64,000 bases of DNA from Leifsonia sp. ALI-44-B (GTDB lineage Bacteria; Actinomycetota; Actinomycetes; Actinomycetales; Microbacteriaceae), in contig NZ_MTQL01000006.1 in NCBI RefSeq assembly GCF_001984125.1, forward strand, positions 992,001-1,056,000, read 5' to 3'. Made by a program: the position numbers and the translations under genes. This document shows, piece by piece, positions 28,035-36,398 of the stretch. The first letter of the stretch is position 1, and the number at the start of each line of letters is the position of its first letter. The notes beneath the pieces are model-generated. The model did not search any database. It worked only from the letters and a program-made list of their open reading frames with translations, and was not told the DNA's origin.

Positions 28035-30179
28035 CTACAGCATGCAGCTGACGCAGCCGTCGACCTCGGTGCCTTCGAGGGCGAGCTGGCGCAGACGGAT
28101 GTAGTAGATCGTCTTGATGCCCTTGCGCCATGCGTAGATCTGCGCCTTGTTGATGTCGCGCGTGGTGGCGGTGTCTTTGAAGAACAGCGTGAGCGAGAGG
28201 CCCTGGTCGACGTGCTGCGTTGCCGCGGCGTAGGTGTCGATGATCTTCTCGGCGCCGATCTCGTAGGCGTCCTGGTAGTAGTCCAGGTTGTCGTTGGTCA
28301 TGAACGGCGCGGGGTAGTAGACGCGGCCGAGCTTGCCTTCCTTGCGGATCTCGATCTTCGAGGCGATCGGGTGGATCGACGAGGTCGAGTTGTTGATGTA
28401 GGAGATCGAACCGGTGGGCGGCACGGCCTGCAGGTTCTGGTTGTAGATGCCGTACTGCTGGATGGACGCCTTGAGCGCCTTCCAGTCGTCCTGCGTGGGG
28501 ATGTGCACGTTCGACGTGGCGAACAGCTCGGCCACGCGGGCCGTCGCGGGCACCCAGGCCTGGTCGGTGTACTTGTCGAAGAACTCGCCCGAGGCGTAGG
28601 TGGAGTCGTCGAAGCCGTCGAACTTCTCGCCGCGCTCGATCGAGATGTTGTTCGAGGCGCGCAGGGCGTGGAACAGCACCGTGTAGAAGTAGATGTTCGT
28701 GAAGTCGATGCCCTCTTCGCTGCCGTAGTAGACGCGCTCGCGGGCCAGGTAGCCGTGCAGGTTCATCTGGCCGAGGCCGATGGCGTGCGACTTGTCATTG
28801 CCGTCTTCGATCGAGCGCACCGAGCGGATGTGGCTCTGGTTGCTGACCGAGGTGAGGCCGCGGATGGCGGTCTCGACGGTGGCGCCGAAGTCGGGCGAAT
28901 CCATCGTGAGGGCGATGTTCAGCGAACCGAGGTTGCAGCTGATGTCCTTGCCGATCTGGTCGTACGACAGGTCGTCGTTGTACGTGGTCGGCGTGTTCAC
29001 CTGCAGGATCTCGGAGCACAGGTTGGACATGTTGATGCGGCCCTTGATGGGGTTCGCCTTGTTGACGGTGTCTTCGTACATGATGTACGGGTAGCCGGAC
29101 TCGAACTGGATCTCGGCGAGCGTCTGGAAGAAGTCGCGGGCCTTGATCTTGGTCTTCTTGATGGCCGGGTTGTCGACCATCTCGCGGTACTTCTCGGTCA
29201 CCGAGATGTCGGCGAAGGGCACACCGTAGACGCGCTCGACGTCGTAGGGCGAGAAGAGGTACATGTCCTCGTCCTTCTTCGCCAGCTCGAACGTGATGTC
29301 GGGCACGACGACGCCCAGGGACAGCGTCTTGATGCGAATCTTCTCGTCGGCGTTCTCACGCTTGGTGTCGAGGAAGCGCAGGATGTCGGGGTGGTGCGCC
29401 TGCAGGTAGACGGCACCGGCGCCCTGACGGGCACCCAGCTGGTTGGCGTAGCTGAAGGAGTCTTCGAGCAGCTTCATGACGGGGATGATGCCCGAGGACT
29501 GGTTCTCGATCTGCTTGATCGGCGCGCCGGCCTCGCGGATGTTGGAGAGCAGCAGGGCCACGCCGCCGCCGCGCTTCGAGAGCTGCAGGGCGGAGTTGAT
29601 GCCGCGCGCGATCGACTCCATGTTGTCTTCGATGCGCAGCAGGAAGCAGGAGACGAGCTCGCCACGCTGGGCCTTGCCCGTGTTGAGGAAGGTGGGCGTT
29701 GCGGGCTGGAAGCGGCCGGCGATGATTTCTTCGACGAGGCCGATGGCGAGCTTCTCGTCACCCTGGGCCAGGCCGAGGGCCGTCATGACGACGCGGTCTT
29801 CGAAGCGCTCGAGGTAACGCTTTCCGTCGAAGGTCTTGAGCGTGTAGGACGTGTAGTACTTGAACGCGCCCAGGAAGGTTTGGAACCGGAACTTCTTCGA
29901 GTAGGCGAGGTCGTTGAGCTTGGTGATGAACTCGAACGAGTACTGGTCGAGCACGGCCTGCTCGTAGTACTCCTTCTCGACCAGGTAGTCGAGGCGCTCT
30001 TTGAGCGAGTGGAAGAAGACGGTGTTCTGGTTGACGTGCTGCAGGAAGTACTCGCGCGCGGCTTCACGGTCTTTGTCGAACTGGATCTCACCGTTGGGGC
30101 CGTAGAGGTTGAGCATCGCGTTGAGCGAGTGGTAATCGAGCGCCTGGGGCGCCGCCACCTCTGTCAGTGTGTTTGCCAA
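28035..30179 (-). CDS. nrdE: class Ib ribonucleotide reductase large subunit NrdE
   Basis: 714 residues, normal for NrdE, which lacks the ATP-cone of NrdA: the sequence goes straight to [20 protein letters not shown]. Visible catalytic parts are [14 protein letters not shown] (active-site cysteine), NMSNLCSEI (radical cysteine loop), SCNLGSLNI, and the C-terminal CVSCML redox pair (C-x-x-C) that is reduced by NrdH. Its start lies 16 bases inside nrdI, so the two are coupled. Reduces ribonucleoside diphosphates for DNA synthesis. Confidence 0.98.
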   Translation of the reverse strand: MANTLTEVAAPQALDYHSLNAMLNLYGPNGEIQFDKDREAAREYFLQHVNQNTVFFHSLKERLDYLVEKEYYEQAVLDQYSFEFITKLNDLAYSKKFRFQTFLGAFKYYTSYTLKTFDGKRYLERFEDRVVMTALGLAQGDEKLAIGLVEEIIAGRFQPATPTFLNTGKAQRGELVSCFLLRIEDNMESIARGINSALQLSKRGGGVALLLSNIREAGAPIKQIENQSSGIIPVMKLLEDSFSYANQLGARQGAGAVYLQAHHPDILRFLDTKRENADEKIRIKTLSLGVVVPDITFELAKKDEDMYLFSPYDVERVYGVPFADISVTEKYREMVDNPAIKKTKIKARDFFQTLAEIQFESGYPYIMYEDTVNKANPIKGRINMSNLCSEILQVNTPTTYNDDLSYDQIGKDISCNLGSLNIALTMDSPDFGATVETAIRGLTSVSNQSHIRSVRSIEDGNDKSHAIGLGQMNLHGYLARERVYYGSEEGIDFTNIYFYTVLFHALRASNNISIERGEKFDGFDDSTYASGEFFDKYTDQAWVPATARVAELFATSNVHIPTQDDWKALKASIQQYGIYNQNLQAVPPTGSISYINNSTSSIHPIASKIEIRKEGKLGRVYYPAPFMTNDNLDYYQDAYEIGAEKIIDTYAAATQHVDQGLSLTLFFKDTATTRDINKAQIYAWRKGIKTIYYIRLRQLALEGTEVDGCVSCML

Positions 30180-30565
30180 AATGATTCCAATCCGTCATGG
30201 ACCACGCTCACGTCGTCCGGGGTTCCGAATACTTCGAACTTGTACAGGGTGGGAACCTTGCACTTGCTCGAGATGATGTCTCCGGCGATGCCATACGCTT
30301 CGCCGAAATTGGTGTTCCCCGCGGCGATGACACCGCGGATGAGGTTTCTGTTATTCGCGTCGTTGAGAAAACGGATGACTTGTTTGGGCACGGCGCCGCC
30401 TTCGCCTCCTCCCCCATAGGTGGGGGTGAGGAGGACGAAGGGCTCCTCGGCCGTGATGGCCGGGTCGCGTGCGTAGAGGGGAATTCGAGTCGCCTCGACA
30501 CCGAGCTTCTGGACGAAGCGGTGCGTGTTGCCCGAAATGCTCGAGAAGTAGATCAGTTTGGTCAA
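30164..30565 (-). CDS. nrdI: flavodoxin-like NrdI
   Basis: 133 residues. [18 protein letters not shown] is the FMN-binding loop and [20 protein letters not shown] the glycine-rich second flavin loop typical of NrdI. NrdI delivers the oxidant that assembles the Mn(III)2-tyrosyl radical in NrdF. It overlaps nrdE by 16 bases and follows nrdH after a 114-bp gap. Confidence 0.97.
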   Translation of the reverse strand: MTKLIYFSSISGNTHRFVQKLGVEATRIPLYARDPAITAEEPFVLLTPTYGGGGEGGAVPKQVIRFLNDANNRNLIRGVIAAGNTNFGEAYGIAGDIISSKCKVPTLYKFEVFGTPDDVSVVHDGLESFWQTH

Positions 30566-30679
30566 CGGACCGATGCCCCCTCGGGACTGCGCTGCGGATG
30601 AGCGCGGTGCGTGATGTTGCTGTGGTGCGTCGCACTCTCGTGCGCGGTGGCTCGGCGCGTTTCAGCGCCGCGCGCCGGA

Positions 30680-30913
30680 TCAGGCGAGGCGGTCGGCCAG
30701 CTCGGAGATCTTGTCGGGGCGGAAGCCGGACCAGTGGTCTTCGTCGGTGATGACGACGGGGGCCTGCAGGTAGCCGAGGGCCTTGACCTGCTCGAGAGCG
30801 TTTTCGTCGGCCGACAGGTCGAGGACTTCGTACTCGATGCCCTTGCTGTCGAGCGCACGGTAGGTAGCGGTGCACTGGACGCAGGAGGGCTTGGTGTAAA
30901 CCGTGATTGTCAT
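30680..30913 (-). CDS. nrdH: glutaredoxin-like NrdH redoxin
   Basis: 77 residues. Begins MTITVYTKPSCVQCTATYRA with the C11-V-Q-C14 redox centre of NrdH, followed by DLSADENALEQVKALGY and the cis-Pro/specificity segment APVVIT. ATG 30913 is chosen over the longer frame at 30931 because GAAAGG sits upstream of it. It carries electrons from thioredoxin reductase to NrdE. First gene of the nrdHIEF operon; the NrdR and DnaA boxes lie in the 388-bp gap upstream. Confidence 0.95.
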   Translation of the reverse strand: MTITVYTKPSCVQCTATYRALDSKGIEYEVLDLSADENALEQVKALGYLQAPVVITDEDHWSGFRPDKISELADRLA

Positions 30914-30954
30914 CGCCGGATGGCCTTTCATTCTGAGAAATCTGATACCGCGAA

Positions 30955-31006
30955 AAAGACTCCGCTTTGTTCACGGTGGTGGGTGTAAAACGGTGACGCA
31001 GCGGAG
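30955..31006 (-). other. leader hairpin with T-run upstream of nrdH (possible attenuator)
   Basis: On the minus strand CTCCGCT (31000-31006) pairs with AGCGGAG (30960-30966); inside, TCAC and GTGA can add four pairs. A TCTTTTT tract follows directly. The order stem then T-run, about 45 bases ahead of nrdH, resembles an intrinsic terminator placed in a 5' leader. The loop is long (about 33 bases), which weakens the case. Confidence 0.4.
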
Positions 31007-31026
31007 CGTGTGAAGCAGTAACTCAA

Positions 31027-31042
31027 TACTACATATAGTGTG
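31027..31042. promoter_or_regulatory. NrdR box
   Basis: The 14-bp core ACTACATATAGTGT (31028-31041) fits the NrdR consensus ACACTATATxTAGTGT-type palindrome when read on the minus strand (ACACTATATGTAGT). NrdR represses ribonucleotide reductase genes when dATP is high. A second box at the usual 31-bp spacing is not obvious. Confidence 0.7.
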
Positions 31043-31051
31043 CGATGACGG

Positions 31052-31069
31052 CTACACCCCCAGGGGTAG
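31052..31069. promoter_or_regulatory. C/G-rich palindrome in the nrd promoter region
   Basis: ACCCC (31056-31060) and GGGGT (31063-31067) form an inverted repeat with a CA centre, in the context CTACACCCCCAGGGGTAG. It looks like the CsoR-type operators found at 38613 and 38929 of this window. Whether a metal regulator acts here is speculation. Confidence 0.3.
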
Positions 31070-31086
31070 TAGTTACATCTGTGTAG

Positions 31087-31139
31087 TTATCCACGGGAGT
31101 TTCCACCGAAAAGCGGTAGTTATCCACCGGTTATCCACC
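31087..31139 (+). promoter_or_regulatory. cluster of three DnaA-like boxes
   Basis: TTATCCACG (31087-31095), TTATCCACC (31120-31128) and TTATCCACC (31131-31139) differ by one base from the DnaA box TTATCCACA; all lie on the plus strand. DnaA control of ribonucleotide reductase is known in E. coli (nrdAB). No other sign of a replication origin is present: no dnaA/dnaN genes and no AT-rich unwinding element. Confidence 0.65.
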
Positions 31140-31301
31140 GAAAGTGCACAGGTTCTCACGGCCCGACAACGCCGGAATACCGGCCTTCTCCCGGTGTCGG
31201 CGGGCGATCTCTCCACAGATTTCACGTTACGGCCGACCACCGACATTTCCACCTCTCGAGACACCCGCACGGCGTGTCGCGGGCCTCCTAGACTGGACAC
31301 C

Positions 31302-32522
31302 ATGAGCAGTTACTCGAGCCTTCTGAAAACACCCGGCGTGGCTCGGATCATCGCGGCTCAGCTCGTGGCACGTTTCCCCTTCGGAATGCTGTCGCTCGCC
31401 ATCCTGCTGCACGTCGAACGCCAGACCGGCAGCTACGGTGCGGCCGGCGCCGTGCTCGCGGCCGCCAGCATCGGCCAGGCCATCGCGGGCCCGCTCACGA
31501 GCCGCTGGATGGGCCAGTGGGGCATGCGGCGCGTGCTCTGGCTCACGCTCGCGGTGTGCGTCGTCACGGTCACGATCATCGCCGTCGTGCCCATGGGGGT
31601 CGTCTTCTACATGGTGCTCGCGTTCATCGCCGGGCTCAGCACTCCCCCCATCCAGCCCGCCGTTCGCACCATCTACCCCAAGATGGTCAACTCCACGCAG
31701 CTCACTCCCCTCTTCTCTCTGGATGCCTCGGCGCAAGAGATCATCTGGGTGCTCGGTCCCGTCATCACCACGTTCACCTCGACGCAGGTGTCCACGGTCG
31801 CGGGTCTGGTGCTCGCCGTTGCGCTCATGATCGGCGGCGGCACCTGGTTCATCTCGAGCCCCGAGGTCGGCCGCGTGCGCATCCCCCGCAGCCGCCGCAA
31901 GCTCGGGGTCGTGCTCAAGAAGCCCGCCGTGCTGCTCGCCACCGTCGTGGGCTTCCTGCTCATCGGCGCGTGCTCGGCGCTCGAGGCGGGCGTCGTGGCC
32001 GTGTTCGGGCATTCGGGCCTCGAGGCTGGAATCGTGCTCGCCATCTTCGCGCTCGGCAGCCTGCTGGGCGGTCTGCTACTCGGCCACATCCCGATCGGCC
32101 CGTGGGCCCTCGCCCGGCGCATGCTCATCGTCGCCGTGGGCATGACGGTGGCCTTCGCCATCCCCGGTTTCTTCCCCAACGTCATCTGGCTCTCGGTCAC
32201 CCTGTTCGTGGCGGGCATCGGCATCGCGCCCGCGTTGGCCGTGCTGTTCGCCATCGTGTCGTCGTCCGTCAAATTCAGCGACACGGCAGAGGCATACGGA
32301 TGGGTGGGCACCGGCCAGCTCATCGGTGCGGCCATCGGGTCGGCCGCGGCGGGTGTGCTCATCGACGCGAACGGCGCCGTTGGGGCGTTCTGGGCGGCAT
32401 CCGTGCTGGCCATCGTCGGATTCATCGTGCCGCTGCTCGGCCGCCGCTGGCACCCCGATCTGCGCGGCCGCGACGCGAGCCCCATCCCCGACACCGAGCC
32501 CATCCAGGTGCAGCCGTCCTAG
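31302..32522 (+). CDS. major facilitator superfamily permease
   Basis: 406 residues with about 12 hydrophobic segments. The loop 2-3 motif of MFS transporters appears as GPLTSRWMGQWGMRRVLWLT near residue 65. ATG 31302 is chosen because the membrane domain starts there (VARIIAAQLVARFPFGMLSL) and TAGACT sits at 31289-31294, 7 nt upstream, giving a leaderless start; the upstream open frame is rich in unusual residues and overlaps DnaA boxes. The substrate is unknown. An acyl-CoA dehydrogenase gene follows after 74 bp on the same strand. Confidence 0.9.
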   Translation: MSSYSSLLKTPGVARIIAAQLVARFPFGMLSLAILLHVERQTGSYGAAGAVLAAASIGQAIAGPLTSRWMGQWGMRRVLWLTLAVCVVTVTIIAVVPMGVVFYMVLAFIAGLSTPPIQPAVRTIYPKMVNSTQLTPLFSLDASAQEIIWVLGPVITTFTSTQVSTVAGLVLAVALMIGGGTWFISSPEVGRVRIPRSRRKLGVVLKKPAVLLATVVGFLLIGACSALEAGVVAVFGHSGLEAGIVLAIFALGSLLGGLLLGHIPIGPWALARRMLIVAVGMTVAFAIPGFFPNVIWLSVTLFVAGIGIAPALAVLFAIVSSSVKFSDTAEAYGWVGTGQLIGAAIGSAAAGVLIDANGAVGAFWAASVLAIVGFIVPLLGRRWHPDLRGRDASPIPDTEPIQVQPS

Positions 32523-32596
32523 ACGGAGCACCGGGCCGACAGGCATCGCCGGCCCGCCAGACGCTCCCGCGCATCATGACACGAAACGAGGCACCC

Positions 32597-33799
32597 ATGA
32601 CCTCCGACGCTTCAGCTCCAAGCTCCGACCGGTCTGCGCGCGACGACTCCGCGCCGGCGCCGACCCCGAACCCGCTCGACGACGCGCTGCTGGAGCGCAT
32701 CCGGGCGCGGGCGGTCGTGCACGATGCCGAGAATACGTTCTTCGACGACGACCTGGCCGAGCTGCAGGCATCCGGTTATCTGCGGGCCTTCGTGCCGCGC
32801 GAATTCGGGGGCCTCGGGCTCGGCCTGCCCGAGATCGCGGTGCTGCAGGCGCGCCTGGCCGGGGCCGCACCTGCCACCGCGCTGGCCATCAACATGCACC
32901 TGGTCTGGACCGGGGTGGCGAAGCTGCTGCACGACCGCGGCGACGACTCGCTGGAGTTCGTGCTGCGCGGCGCGGCGGCGGGCGAGGTCTATGCGTTCGG
33001 CGTGAGTGAGGCCGGCAACGACCTCGTGCTCTTCGGCAGCGACACCGAGGCGCGACCCGACGGCGAAGGCGGTTATGCGTTCTACGGCACCAAGATTTTC
33101 ACGTCGCTCTCGCCTGCCTGGACGACGCTCGGCACCATGGGCCTCGACACGGTCTCGCCCGACGCCCCCAAGGTGGTCTATGGCTTCGTCGGCCGCGAGG
33201 GAACCTCGTCGAAGGATGACTGGAACACCCTCGGCATGCGGGCCAGCCAGAGCCGCACGACCATCCTCGACGGCGCCCATGCATCCGCCGACCGCGTGGT
33301 GCGACGCCTCGACCCCGGGCCTAACCCCGACCCCATCGTCTTCGGCATCTTCGCGAACTTCGAGATCCTCATCGCGTCCGTCTATACGGGCATCGGGCAG
33401 CGGGCTCTCGACATCGCCGTCGAGACCGTGAAAAAGCGCACCTCGAAGAAGACGGGCGCCGCGTATGCAGCCGACCCCGACATCCGCTGGCAGATCGCCA
33501 CGGCATCGATCGCTCAGGAGGGCATTCCGCCCCAGATCGACACGCTGGCTCGGGATGTCGAGAACCAGGCCCCGCACGGTGCGGCGTGGTTCCCCAAGCT
33601 GGTCGGCCTGAAGGTGCGCGCCACCGAGAATGCGCGCGTCGTCGTCGACCATGCCATCCGCGTTTCGGGCGGCTCGAGCTACTTCGCCAGTTCCGAGCTG
33701 AGCCGGCTCTATCGAGACGTCCTAGCCGGTATGTTCCACCCCTCCGACGCCGAATCGGCGCATTCGACGGTGGCGTCGAGCCTGCTGGGGCCCGCGTAA
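32597..33799 (+). CDS. acyl-CoA dehydrogenase family flavoenzyme
   Basis: 400 residues. FVPREFGGLGLGLPEIAVLQ is the N-terminal helix-turn signature, EVYAFGVSEAGNDLVLFGSD the FAD/substrate strand, YAFYGTKIFTSLSPAWT the middle beta domain, and SVYTGIGQRALDIAVETVKKR the C-terminal helix region; the last helices end GGSSYFASSELSRLYRDVLAG. Such sequences fit acyl-CoA dehydrogenase or a related flavin monooxygenase/dehydrogenase; the catalytic glutamate is not certain. ATG 32597 has an ACGAGG ribosome-binding site; ATG 32576 is seven codons upstream. Confidence 0.88.
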   Translation: MTSDASAPSSDRSARDDSAPAPTPNPLDDALLERIRARAVVHDAENTFFDDDLAELQASGYLRAFVPREFGGLGLGLPEIAVLQARLAGAAPATALAINMHLVWTGVAKLLHDRGDDSLEFVLRGAAAGEVYAFGVSEAGNDLVLFGSDTEARPDGEGGYAFYGTKIFTSLSPAWTTLGTMGLDTVSPDAPKVVYGFVGREGTSSKDDWNTLGMRASQSRTTILDGAHASADRVVRRLDPGPNPDPIVFGIFANFEILIASVYTGIGQRALDIAVETVKKRTSKKTGAAYAADPDIRWQIATASIAQEGIPPQIDTLARDVENQAPHGAAWFPKLVGLKVRATENARVVVDHAIRVSGGSSYFASSELSRLYRDVLAGMFHPSDAESAHSTVASSLLGPA

Positions 33800-33944
33800 G
33801 CCTTCGCAACGGCTAGGGCGCTCGTGACCGCGGACACCGGGTCGCACCCAGGGCGTCGTGGCTCTGGTGCGCCTATCATCTCGCTGATATGTTGATATCT
33901 GAAGGCGGGATCACTCGCTTTCGCGAGCTCACAAAGGGATCTTC

Positions 33945-36398
33945 ATGTCAGCAACAGCTCCTCCTCCACGACCGAAACATCATCGGGCCGCCCGACTCCT
34001 AGCGACAGCGAGTGTCGTTTGCCTCGTCGGCATCGGCGCGGGCACCACTCACGCCGCCAGTGCAGCGAGCACAACCTCGGCTACAACGATGTCAGCCGCA
34101 GCCTGGTCTCCCATCGAGGGCGAGCCCATGAATTACGCGGTCAACGGCGCGACCGGCCCCGCCGCCGCGGGCGCGATCCGCAACGCCATCGAGAGCACCG
34201 GTGGCCGGGTTCTCGTCGCCTACCCCGAGATCGGCGTCACGATCGCGCAATCGACCCGCGCCGATTTCGCCCCCGCGCTCGCGACCGCCGGGGGCGTCGA
34301 GTCCGTCGGCCCCACACGCACCCGCGCCGTCACCGACGGCGAAGCGCCGCCCGCGCCGATGCCTCTCGCCGAAACCGTGACCGCACCCTCAGATCCGGAC
34401 CTTCCTGACGAAGGGGCCGCCTGGGATGTCGCCGCCACACGCACCACGGCCGCCCACGCGGTCACGACCGGGGCACCCGAGGTCGTCGTGGGAATCGCCG
34501 ACACCGGAATCGACGACACGCACCCCGATCTCGTCGGGCGCGTCGACGGGTCCCGGTCGGTCGGCTGCTCCGTGAACGGCGTCGCGGACACCGACCGTTC
34601 TGCGTGGCTGCCGACGTCGAGCCCCCATGGCACCCACGTCGCCGGCACGGTCGGCGCCATGCGAAACGACTCGGGCATCGTGGGGGTCGCTCCCTCGACG
34701 CGGCTCGCAGCGATCAAAGTAGACGGCGTCGGCGGTCACATCTATCCCGAGTACTCGATCTGCGGCATCATGTGGGCGGCATCGCAGAGGATGGATGTCG
34801 TCAACCACAGCTACTTCGTCGACCCCTGGGTGGGTTGGTGCCCCGATCAGCCGTCGCAGGCCGCCGCCCTCGAAGCGACGCGACGCGCCTACTCCTACGC
34901 CGACGACCAGGGCGTCCTATCCATTGCCGCCTCGGGCAACGCGAGTATCGACTTCGATGCCCGCACGACCGATGCGGAGAGCCCCAACGACGGCAAGCTT
35001 GCGAACCGGCCCGTCACCGCCGCCTGCACGTACGCCCCGGCGGGCCTGCCCGGGGTGTTGGGCGTCGGCGCTTCCGAATTAGAAGCCGCGTCCGGTGACC
35101 TGCGATACGCGACCCTCTCGAACTACGGCGGCGACACCGTGGACATGGTGGCCCCCGGAATATCGATCTGGTCGGCGACCCCGCCGCAGGGGGATGCCCT
35201 CTACGCACCGTTCCCCGGAACCTCGATGGCATCGCCCCATGTCGCGGGGGCGGCGGCGCTCGTGAAGTCCCGACAGCCGCAGAGCACGCCCGCCGACATC
35301 AGCAAGATCCTCACCGATTCAGCGCGCGCCGGCACGTGTCCCCCCGGGGTGGCCGACTGCCCCGATGTCGACCCGCGACGGGTGGGCGCAGGCCATCTCG
35401 ATGTGGCAGCAGCCCTCGGAATTCCCGTTCCGGATGCGACCCCGAGCATCGGCATCACGACGCGGAAGATGTCGACCACCGAAGCCAGCCCCGTCATCGC
35501 CACCGGCTTCCGCGCGGGCGAAACCGTGCGCCTGCGGCTCACTCAAGGTTCCGTCGTGCAGGAGCTGACGACCGTGACGGCGGATGCTCGTGGCGACGTG
35601 CACGCGTCGGTTCGCGTGGCACCCACCGCCGGTTCCGAGCCGGTCCTGCTGTCGGCCGTCGGTCAAACGTCGGCGGTGACCGTGTCCACGCCCGTGCGGG
35701 TGACCGTCGGCGTCGCCGCGCCATCAATTTCATCGCCGAGTCCTGGCGCCATCCTTCCCGTCGGCACCGTCACGGTCAGCGGCACAGCCCTCCCCGGCGC
35801 CGCCATTGGCGTGACTCTCACCAAACCGACCTGGGATCCGAACACCGACGGCGCGCTGCCGAAACCGCCCGCGGCCGCGCCGGGTGAACCGGTTCCGTTC
35901 GATCCGAGCACGGGCCTCAGCATCGCGCGCACGGTCGCCGATGCCGCGGGCATGTGGTCGGTGACGTTCGCCGTTCCCGCTAATGGGTACAGCGTGTCCG
36001 CCCGCCAGCGCGTCGACGGCGTGGTTTCGGCCCCCGGCACGGCCGTCGCCTTCGAGGCCGCAGCCGTCGTGCCGACGGCACCTCCGACACCGGCACCGAC
36101 ACCCACTGCAACGCCGACGGCTCCCCCGACCGAGACCCCGATGCCGCAGCCGACCGCGGGAACCGGCGGCAGCCTTCCCGGTTCGGCGAACGCGTCGGCC
36201 GCCGCGTCCGGCTCCCCCGAACCCTCGCCGACTCCCGATGCGAGTTCGTCGACGGGCTCCGGTCCGGGCGCTCTCGCGGCGTCAGGAGCGTCGGATGGAC
36301 TGGCCCTGACCCTCCTGGCCGTGTCCGGTGCGCTCGTCACCGGAGGGATCGTGATCGCCGCCCGCGCGCACAGCGTCCGCCGGCGCATCCGGCCGTAG
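33945..36398 (+). CDS. secreted, cell-surface subtilisin-like serine protease (S8)
   Basis: 817 residues. Residues 1-40 are a signal peptide (basic start, hydrophobic core LLATASVVCLVGIGAGTTHA). The S8 triad is D186 (VVGIADTGIDD), H228 (SSPHGTHVAGTV) and S427 (PGTSMASPHVAGAAAL), with the oxyanion asparagine in AASGNAS (about 332). After the catalytic domain come beta-sandwich-like repeats (about 490-690) and a Pro/Thr linker. The tail reads LAASGAS (777-783), a membrane helix and RRRIRP, resembling a sortase cell-wall signal in which the T of LAxTG is replaced. AAAGGGA fixes the start. Its last 117 bases overlap copB antisense. Confidence 0.93.
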   Translation: MSATAPPPRPKHHRAARLLATASVVCLVGIGAGTTHAASAASTTSATTMSAAAWSPIEGEPMNYAVNGATGPAAAGAIRNAIESTGGRVLVAYPEIGVTIAQSTRADFAPALATAGGVESVGPTRTRAVTDGEAPPAPMPLAETVTAPSDPDLPDEGAAWDVAATRTTAAHAVTTGAPEVVVGIADTGIDDTHPDLVGRVDGSRSVGCSVNGVADTDRSAWLPTSSPHGTHVAGTVGAMRNDSGIVGVAPSTRLAAIKVDGVGGHIYPEYSICGIMWAASQRMDVVNHSYFVDPWVGWCPDQPSQAAALEATRRAYSYADDQGVLSIAASGNASIDFDARTTDAESPNDGKLANRPVTAACTYAPAGLPGVLGVGASELEAASGDLRYATLSNYGGDTVDMVAPGISIWSATPPQGDALYAPFPGTSMASPHVAGAAALVKSRQPQSTPADISKILTDSARAGTCPPGVADCPDVDPRRVGAGHLDVAAALGIPVPDATPSIGITTRKMSTTEASPVIATGFRAGETVRLRLTQGSVVQELTTVTADARGDVHASVRVAPTAGSEPVLLSAVGQTSAVTVSTPVRVTVGVAAPSISSPSPGAILPVGTVTVSGTALPGAAIGVTLTKPTWDPNTDGALPKPPAAAPGEPVPFDPSTGLSIARTVADAAGMWSVTFAVPANGYSVSARQRVDGVVSAPGTAVAFEAAAVVPTAPPTPAPTPTATPTAPPTETPMPQPTAGTGGSLPGSANASAAASGSPEPSPTPDASSSTGSGPGALAASGASDGLALTLLAVSGALVTGGIVIAARAHSVRRRIRP

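Larger units (their letters stand above)
30914..31301. promoter_or_regulatory. regulatory gap between nrdH and the MFS gene
   Basis: A 388-bp divergent gap with no gene. Moving from nrdH it contains a GAAAGG ribosome-binding site, a hairpin with T-run (30955-31006), an NrdR-type box (31027-31042), a C/G-rich palindrome (31052-31069), three plus-strand DnaA-like boxes (31087-31139) and a possible -10 of the MFS gene at 31289-31294. It therefore probably sets expression of nrdHIEF by dNTP level, replication initiator and perhaps a leader structure. Confidence 0.7.

Noticed and set aside
31087-31139. Origin of replication suggested by three DnaA boxes
   Set aside because: No dnaA, dnaN, gyrB or rpmH nearby, no AT-rich unwinding segment and only three boxes; promoter regulation is a better reading.
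31038-31301. Extended N-terminus of the MFS protein
   Set aside because: It would run through the DnaA-like boxes and has no membrane or domain content; ATG 31302 with a -10 box 7 nt upstream is preferred.
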